This document shows, piece after piece, positions 57,753-64,000 of a stretch of 64,000 nt of DNA. How positions within the stretch are numbered: position 1 is the stretch's first letter; each line of letters starts with the position of its first letter. The position numbers and the translations under genes are program-made. The stretch covers positions 28,358,793 to 28,422,792 of the forward strand of contig OZ024802.1 in the NCBI GenBank assembly GCA_964017045.1, given 5' to 3'. The notes beneath the pieces were generated by a model, which saw only the letters and a program-made list of their open reading frames with translations, did no database searches and had not been told where the DNA came from. Source of the DNA: Omphiscola glabra (taxonomy: Eukaryota > Mollusca > Gastropoda > Lymnaeidae).

Positions 57753-58353
57753 AGTGGAGGGTGGAATTCGTCTTATTTCCAAGTCTTACCGGGCGAGAGG
57801 GGGGGGGGGGGGGGGTCAACAGTTGACATGCTGCATTGTCCCGCAAAATAAAACGCATTAGAGCCGCGGTAGAGTCCTCATCACGGCACGATGCTGATGG
57901 CACAATTGGCAATCAAGGGAAAGTCTCCCATTCTATTGGACGGCATTAGTCACGTGAACGGGCAAACCGCTTGTTGGGCGCGGCTCAAGTGCCACGGAGG
58001 TGAACCGACGCGCATTGTACCGTCTGATTGAAACACATTTAATAGGACGGAGGCGAGCATTAGAACAAAGATTGTTTTACATTTCGAAAACTCGGAATTT
58101 TGTTCCGTTTTTTTTTAAAACTATAAAGCCTTTCAAGCGCAGTGTTTGTTGAAAGAAAAAATCCGATTGGCCATGTGTTTCCATAGTGATGATGTAGGTT
58201 ACCTAACTGAAAATTAAACAAACTCTAAGAACAAGGCTCTTCGTGAAAATTTTATAAAATGTAGTATGGAGAAATGGGGGGGGGGGGGGCTGAAAATTAA
58301 AATTTGACCCAACATGCAGCATACAAGTAGACTAACGCTATTTATAAAATCCC
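57753..58353. other. Unique sequence with G18 and G14 tracts
   Basis: G18 at 57799-57816, G14 at 58276-58289. The 57880-58060 part is GC-rich and free of repeats. No gene recognised. Confidence 0.5.
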
Positions 58354-58746
58354 AATGGACTACGATGAGTCGATTGTTTTGTCACGTGATACGTGTAAAA
58401 ACAAGTAAGACTTCCGGTAGGCTGTCTGCAACACACTAGGCGCTCACAAATTTTTCTTCAAACAACTTTCCTCCTTTAATCATAACTGAATTACAATTAT
58501 TGTCACATTTAATGAATGTCATTTAAAGGAACGCGTGTATTCAAGAATATTTTGAAAAGTAACATTTTTTAATTAACACTGGGGGAGCGCTGATGGAGAC
58601 AAACATTTTGCTTTAGAATTAATGATAATGGCAACGGCTGATCAGCTGTTATCTGTTGTTATGTGTTGTTATGTGTAGCAGAAAGCCTACCAATGGCTGG
58701 TACGTATCACGTGACAAAACAAGGAAGTGACTCATCGTAGTCCATT
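58354..58746. mobile_element. 393-bp element with long terminal inverted repeats
   Basis: The left arm aatggactacgatgagtc, then ttttgtcacgtgatacgt, then ggtaggctgtctgcaacaca (58354-58436) is matched in inverted order by 58671-58746. The outer 18 bp and the ttttgtcacgtgatacgt block look perfect. The arms are 75-83 bp with an internal indel. The core contains ttatctgttgttatgtgttg repeats. No target duplication is evident and no coding sequence exists, so the class is unknown. Confidence 0.75.
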
Positions 58747-59244
58747 AGTGTCCCCCCCCCCCCACCCCGTCCCATCCCTAAGGTTCGTTATCGCACATTT
58801 TTGAATGCTCATGAACTTTATTTCACAAACTATTTCAGAAAAAACAAAAGAAAATATTGCGCACCGAACGCACTAGTGATTTTTTTTAAAAAAAGAATTT
58901 CATTTAACGCAATTATCGGGAAATTTTATTTTAGCTTCCATTTGAAAAACAGGAAAAACTTATTTTTTTCTTTAGGGTTTGGCAGAAATGTTAAAAGAAT
59001 GTGTTGTCATTGGCAACTAATCTAGATGCCAAGATCGGCTCGATAGCGTGACGCGAAATGGGTCAATCAGTCGTCCGAAGATTTTTGTCAGCCAGACGCC
59101 CACGAACAAAAGCGAAGTAAATATAAAGGACGCTTGATTGTGGGGCTCATCAAAATGAGATTGCATCCCCCCCCCCCACACTCCTCTAATGGGCATTAAT
59201 CCTTATAAATAACACCGCGTTCCCCCTTCATTTTGGAAAGCCTT
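58747..59244. other. Unique sequence, no gene seen
   Basis: C10 at 58752-58761, A/T-rich 58800-59000, then moderately GC-rich sequence. A 74-codon plus-strand frame (58801-59025) has no recognisable motif. Confidence 0.45.
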
Positions 59245-59323
59245 CGGTCAGTCAAAGGTCAGTCACAGGTCAGTCACAGGTCAGTCACAGGTCAGTCAAA
59301 GGTCAGTCAAAGGTCAGTCAAAG
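59245..59323. repeat. 11-bp minisatellite, 7 copies
   Basis: Unit ggtcagtcaaa / ggtcagtcaca. The two forms occur in blocks: one aaa, three aca, three aaa. Confidence 0.95.
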
Positions 59324-59529
59324 GACCCTGATAACCAAGGAGCCAGCCATTAATAACTTCACACTTTATTTTGTCCATTTTTTTTAAATCGCCCCTTTAC
59401 CAACCAATTGTCACAAAGTTGTCACAAAATTTAGATTCTTCTATCACATTGCCTCACAATTCGCGACACCCCTCCCAACCCCATCAACCCCTCCCCTGCG
59501 TGACGTCATTTAATAACGGTCACGACAGT

Positions 59530-59976
59530 AAACGTCCGACTCCAACAGTAAATATCCGACTAAAGCAGTAAATATCCGACTGCAGCAGTAAATATCCAAC
59601 TCCAGCAGTAAATATCCGACTACAGCAGTAAATATCCGACTCCAGCAGTAAATATCCGACTCCAACAGTAAATGTCCGACTTCAACAGTAAATATCCGAC
59701 TCCAGCAGTAAATATCCGACTACAGCAGTAAATATCCGACTCCAACAGTTAACACTCGACTCCAGCAGTAAATATCCAACTCCAACAGCAAATATCCGAC
59801 TCCGATAGTAAACGTCCGACTCCAACAGTAAATATCCGACTCCAAAAATAAACTTCAGACTCCAACTGTAAATGTCATTTCCAACAGTAATTATCCGACT
59901 CCAATAGTAAACGTACGACTCCAGCAGTAAATGTCCGACGACTCCAGCAGTAAATGTCCGACGACTCCAGCAGTAC
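59530..59976. repeat. 20-bp minisatellite, ~22 copies
   Basis: Unit ccgactccagcagtaaatat, 20 bp, with variants ccaacag, ctacagc and aaacgt. The last copies carry a 3-bp insertion (gacgactcc), giving 23 bp. Confidence 0.95.
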
Positions 59977-61889
59977 AATACTTGTTAGACAGGGGCAGGT
60001 GACTCTCGTGGTTATGTTGCAGATCTTCTTCCCCCTGTTACCATTGACCGCGGTGTCCGTAAATCCCTGGCCAAGCCAATATCTCGATGTGACACGCGGC
60101 GTCGGTGGGTCGTCCGGGTGTGATCTACAGCCGTGAGCTGGTCATCAGCCGCTTGGGCTCAGGGTGTGTCTGTCCTGGACTCAGTTAAAATGGAGGGTGG
60201 TGGCCACCGTGTTAACGCTTACAGATGTATTCGATGGCTTATCAGATGATCAGAAGCTGTATAGGGATGGGGGGGGGGGCTGATTTGTGGAGGGGGAATG
60301 TGCAGTCAGGCGCTCATTGTTAAGGACTTAGGTGTGGAAGGTACATGAATCTCCCCTTGCATCCCTCTTTTCGTGTCTCCCTATAACCCTTTCTCCTCCC
60401 GCACGAATCTCCTCTCATTCTCGTCCCCTTCTTGTCTCCCACCGATTCTCCTTTTTCCCCACGACTCCTCGCGACATCCCCCACCTCTCCGTGACTCCTC
60501 CCTGACTCCTCCCTAACATCTCCACCCCTCCGTCACTCCCCCTGGCACCCCCAACCCATCCTTGTCTCCCCCCAAACAGGAGCTAGCGTGCTCCCAGTGT
60601 CCCGTGCGTCCATCAAAGTCTCTTGTTCGAAAGAAATTCCTCATTTCCGATACAGTTGGGGAAACACTTAACACAATTGGACGGTGGGTGAAGAGAGCGG
60701 GAAAGGGAAGTGGGGTGTACATCAATGGGGTGCACACAGCGAGCGGCAGGGAGGTAGGTGAGGGAGGTGGCGTGGAGCAACGATTTACGGCTTTTTTTTT
60801 ATTTTCGGAATTGGAGAGCTCGGCTCAATTGAAGCATTTTAAATCAAGTTTTAGCAATCAACTGATGCGGAATCTGACAGTGGGTTTACAAAATCTACGA
60901 CAAAGTGACAGATTAGAAAGTTGATGGAAGAATGATTTTTTTTACGAGAACTCTTCAAGTAAAAAGGAAAAAGTGAAATCAAAAAGAAATGTAGTGAAGA
61001 GAAGTGTACGTTTTGCTATTTCTTTTCCCAATCTTCCCGGAAGATGCAGCATTTTTTAACGATATTTTAACACCAGTTTTGTTGTAAAACATCTTCATGT
61101 TCCAGCTGAGCAGATCTCTGCGTTCTAAAATCCCTTCAACCTCTAGCTTCTGACAAAAAATCGGCAGAAGCGGCACTGAGCACGGAGCTCTTGGCCGACC
61201 ACTCACGAAGAGCGGCGCCCCCCCCCCCCCCCAGCCCCGATCCAGCGATATGGAATACCGTGAAGCCGGACCTCTAGCGTCAGCGGTGTGTCAAATCCTT
61301 TCAGAAATGAGGATTTTGTTTAAGAGTGATTCGAACCCAAGACCGCTTGAAGCGTTGAAGAAAACGTGAAATGAAAATATGACGAGACTCAAGAGAGCAG
61401 GTCACTGAGCGGTCAATTTCTGCAACCATAATTGATGACATGATGGCGGTTATGCTACTCTTGGTGTCCGCATCTTTTTTTGAAATCTTTATATTAACTG
61501 CACTTCTGTGCGTTTGGGGGGAGGGGGGGGGGAATCTTCGGACGGCTAACTGAGCCACTTCCCGTCAACATGTCGAGCTGAAACTTGGCATATAGACTCG
61601 TTGCCGATGACAACATGTTCTTTTAAACTTTCAGACCAACCACCACCCACCCCCCCCCCCACACACACACACACCCCAACCCCCAAAATTCAGTTTTTTC
61701 CTCTTTTCAAGGGGAAGATGAAGGAAATGTGACGCCCCTGAATTCATGAAATAAAAATGTCAGATAACTGCACTCAATGCGATACGTTTTTTAAAAAAAA
61801 AATATCACAAGTGCGTTTGGTGTGCAATATTTTCTTTTGCTTCTCGTAAATAGTTGTAAATAGCTGGTGTAATAAATCTGCGTTGTCAC
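59977..61889. other. Longest unique stretch; no gene recognised
   Basis: About 1.9 kb without a clear array. A C/T-rich patch with loose ctcctccctgactc words lies at 60360-60560. A 120-codon plus-strand frame (60562-60924) has no known domain and crosses low-complexity sequence. On the minus strand a B-box-like gggttcgaatcact (about 61327-61340) and, some 200 bp upstream on that strand, gtggctcagttagccgt (about 61538-61554) resemble tRNA/SINE boxes pushed apart. This is suggestive only. Confidence 0.4.
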
Positions 61890-62191
61890 CGTATCCGGAA
61901 ATTTGATCGAAAGAAATTTCGTTGACGGAAAATTGATCGACGGAAATTTGATCGAACGGAAATTTGGTCGAATCGTTTTTTTTAGTTTATACGTTAAAAT
62001 TTTGAGTCAAATTTCTTTTTGAACGCATTATTTTGTTTTACTGTATAGCATAGTGCGTTCAAAAAGAAATTTGACGAACATTTTCACGTCTGAACACTGA
62101 AAAAAAGATTCGACCAAATTTCCGTTCGGTAAAATTACCGTCGATCAATTTTCCGTCGATGAAATTTCTTTCGATCAAATTTCCGGTAAGC
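61890..62191. mobile_element. Palindromic MULE-like MITE, copy 3 (302 bp)
   Basis: Direct repeat cgttgtcac at 61881-61889 and 62192-62200. It is the fullest copy: the left arm ccggaaatttgatcgaaaga, aatttcgttgacggaaaatt, gatcgacggaaatttgatcg is mirrored on the right by caattttccgtcgatgaaat and tttctttcgatcaaatttcc. The centre has paired tcaaatttctttttgaacgc and gcgttcaaaaagaaatttga. It can fold almost end to end. Relative to copies 1 and 2 the termini are swapped (ccgtatccgg on the left, gcttaccgg inward from the right), so it is inserted in the opposite orientation. Confidence 0.88.
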
Positions 62192-62348
62192 CGTTGTCAC
62201 AGTGTGTAGCACATTAGAATATAAATATAAAATAAAATACTTTAAAAAATGCATAGCAAGGGTTCCTACGTAAAAACGTTGTTGTTAGCGGTGGTTTAAC
62301 TTGTAATGATCTCTGACGTTCATTGCATCCATTTCCGGACTGTCGCTA

Positions 62349-62560
62349 ACAAACATTACCCAGTGGGCAACAAACATTACCCAGTGGGAAACAAACATTA
62401 CCCAGTGGGCAACAAACATTTCCCAGTGGGAAACAAACATTTCCCAGTGGGCAACAAACATTACCCAGTGGGCAACAAACATTTCCCAGTGGGCAACAAA
62501 CATTACCCAGTGGGCAACAAAACATTACCCAGGCGCAACAAGCATTAGCCAGTCTCAAAT
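62349..62560. repeat. 21-bp minisatellite, ~10 copies
   Basis: Unit cattacccagtgggcaacaa then a, 21 bp. Variants are catttccca and tgggaaac. The last two copies are diverged. Seven-codon periodicity opens NKHYPVG-type frames on plus and others on minus. Not genes. Confidence 0.95.
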
Positions 62561-63043
62561 AAAACATTACCCACTTCCTCGATACTAAATAACCTTTAAA
62601 CGCTCATACAAATGGACGTTATAAAATGTATTCTTGTTTCCATGACGTCATAAGAATAGTGTCTCTCGTATTCTCGAACACCTTTGAAATCAAATTCCCC
62701 CCCCCCCCCACCCCCCCAAAAAAAAATCACAGGCCACAGCTAGATATAGAACCGATGAATTTCTTGTTAAGCAGACCCCGAGATATGGTTTCAAACACAT
62801 TTGCGAAGGGAGGTTTCGCTATTATTTTTTTTTTAATCATCGAAGATCGTGATTCTATAGGTTCGACCCAACGGATTGTAAAACTATGACATTCGGCCAA
62901 GGGATCACGAGAATATTTTTCTTTTAAATCATAAGTTTGACCTTCAGCTGAGCGAATTCTCAGAATCTTCCGTGACAACTATTAGTAATGCAGGTGAGGT
63001 ACCTAAATTTATTCTTAGATTTTCTGACAGAGGGTAGTGGTGT
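62561..63043. other. Unique sequence, no gene seen
   Basis: Contains tgacgtca at 62643-62650, C/A homopolymers at 62697-62727 and T10 near 62825. Frames of 83-87 codons lack recognisable motifs. Confidence 0.45.
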
Positions 63044-63155
63044 AGCGAGCGCTAGTACTACCCGGGGTGAACAAATATGTCCCCCCCATAACAAAAATGA
63101 ATTGTAGCTCGGGGTTAACTGCCCCTGCCGTCCCTTCTTTGCTACGCCAGGCACT
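63044..63155. mobile_element. Short interspersed element, agtggtgtagc type
   Basis: Starts agtggtgtagcgagcgctag, continues tactacccggggtgaac, and ends tttgctacgccaggcactgg. Left agtggtgtagc and right gctacgccaggcact can pair with a small indel, giving a terminal inverted repeat. Related by eye to the 45-bp minisatellite unit (25 of 36 positions) and in layout to 11358-11470. Class unknown. Confidence 0.45.
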
Positions 63156-64000
63156 GGGGCCTGCTGCTGATTGAGCCTACTATTTCATTTAACTCAAGAT
63201 CGATGTCCACCAAGCTCAAGGTCAGTCGATCAATTCGAGATCATGGCAACTCATGACCTCCCTGGCTTTAGGAGTTCACTTCCTGTAAAAAAAAAATCGC
63301 TCTAATGGAATTGTTTTGGAACAAAGTAGAAAAATCCCCCCCCCCCCCCAAAAAAAAAAAAACCACACACACAGACACATACACTATTGCAATTTACTAT
63401 CACGCGAAATAACGCTCGCCCGGCGATTTTGTTAGAGGCTTATTAGATACCGTGGCAAGCCATGGGGGAAGAAGAAAAAAAAATATGACGACCGTTTTTA
63501 TTGCGATTTCGGCATCACGAGTTCACGTTTGCCCGGACTGTACTTAGCCACCAGAGTTTGAGCCAGGACGCGAGGGCTTACCTGGCAGGATTGCACTAAT
63601 ACCTCCATTTAATTTAGATAAACCTGGATCAGAACCCTGGCGAACTTCAGACAATCATTTGTAGATTTATTTTTGGGTAGGACGCAGTGCATGGATGGCT
63701 GAGTGAACGTACGTATGGTGCACGACTTGAACAAGGTGTTGTTAAACTTGGCGGTCACGGCCAAAAGGTTATGTGACTTTATTTGTAAGTGTAGCAGTGA
63801 GGCTTTTCAGTAGATTTTGTATGTGTGGGGTGAGGGGGGGGGAATGGCTACATGGAATTTATGTGGCCGTTTCTAGGTCACGTGAGCATTGCTTGGCAAA
63901 TTAGCTACTGCTGAGTTCCGGATGTGTCTTATGATGTTTACTAACAAATGGCCGGTGCAAACGGAAAGGTTTCTTGTGTTATCACTGGGTGTCATTCGTT
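63156..64000. other. Unique sequence to window end
   Basis: Homopolymer C13 then A13 around 63338-63362 followed by acacacacagacacataca. No gene recognised. Confidence 0.5.

Noticed and set aside
60562..60924. 120-codon plus-strand frame as a gene
   Set aside because: Starts in C/T-rich degenerate sequence, has no recognisable motif, and a frame of this length is not unexpected in 64 kb.

Overview
The window looks like a stretch of animal (metazoan) nuclear DNA, most likely from an invertebrate and possibly a gastropod mollusc. The signs are the absence of any dense gene layout, many micro- and minisatellites, several classes of non-autonomous DNA transposon with intact target-site duplications, decayed LINE coding sequence, and long homopolymer G/C and T runs. 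The mollusc suggestion is only an inference. It rests on SPIN-like hAT elements (a family known from tetrapods but also reported from a pond snail and a triatomine bug) and on general repeat style. I find no intact protein-coding gene. Nearly all long open frames are by-products of tandem arrays whose unit length is a multiple of three. The only coding sequence I can defend is two broken non-LTR retrotransposon C-terminal fragments, at 3633-3871 (+) and 54230-54741 (-).

Layout. 1-12095: short minisatellites (units about 20, 57, 45, 29, 36, 57, 14, 21, 15 and 50 bp) separated by unique sequence and small terminal-inverted-repeat elements. 12096-19448: a 7.35 kb satellite of a 37-bp unit with nested higher-order repeats (296 bp, and about 1.78 and 1.93 kb). 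19449-25941: a SPIN-like element, an A-rich array, 32-, 50- and 30-bp arrays and a G-poor pyrimidine-rich tract. 25942-37917: a 12 kb satellite of a 33-bp unit containing an apparently exact 3,940-bp tandem duplication and a second duplication of about 1.55-1.59 kb. 38046-47276: a near-continuous chain of further arrays (CT, 12, 28, 26, 25, 32, 28, 24, 12, 16 and 13 bp) interrupted by a 583-bp hAT element with perfect 8-bp target duplications. 47277-64000: more unique sequence, with arrays of 31, 28, 36, 30, 75, 58, 23, 22, 11, 20 and 21 bp, two SPIN-like copies, a LINE insertion that splits the 23-bp array, and three further inverted-repeat elements.

By my rough addition, about half of the window is tandem repeat, made of some forty separate arrays, most of which have no visible similarity to one another. 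The most notable items are: a palindromic element family with three copies, each flanked by a 9-bp direct repeat (Mutator-like); three SPIN-like hAT copies; the nested higher-order structure of the two large satellites; a 45-bp minisatellite that seems to be grown from part of an interspersed element; and nested insertions that give a relative order of events. All identity statements are from reading by eye. No alignment or database search was run.
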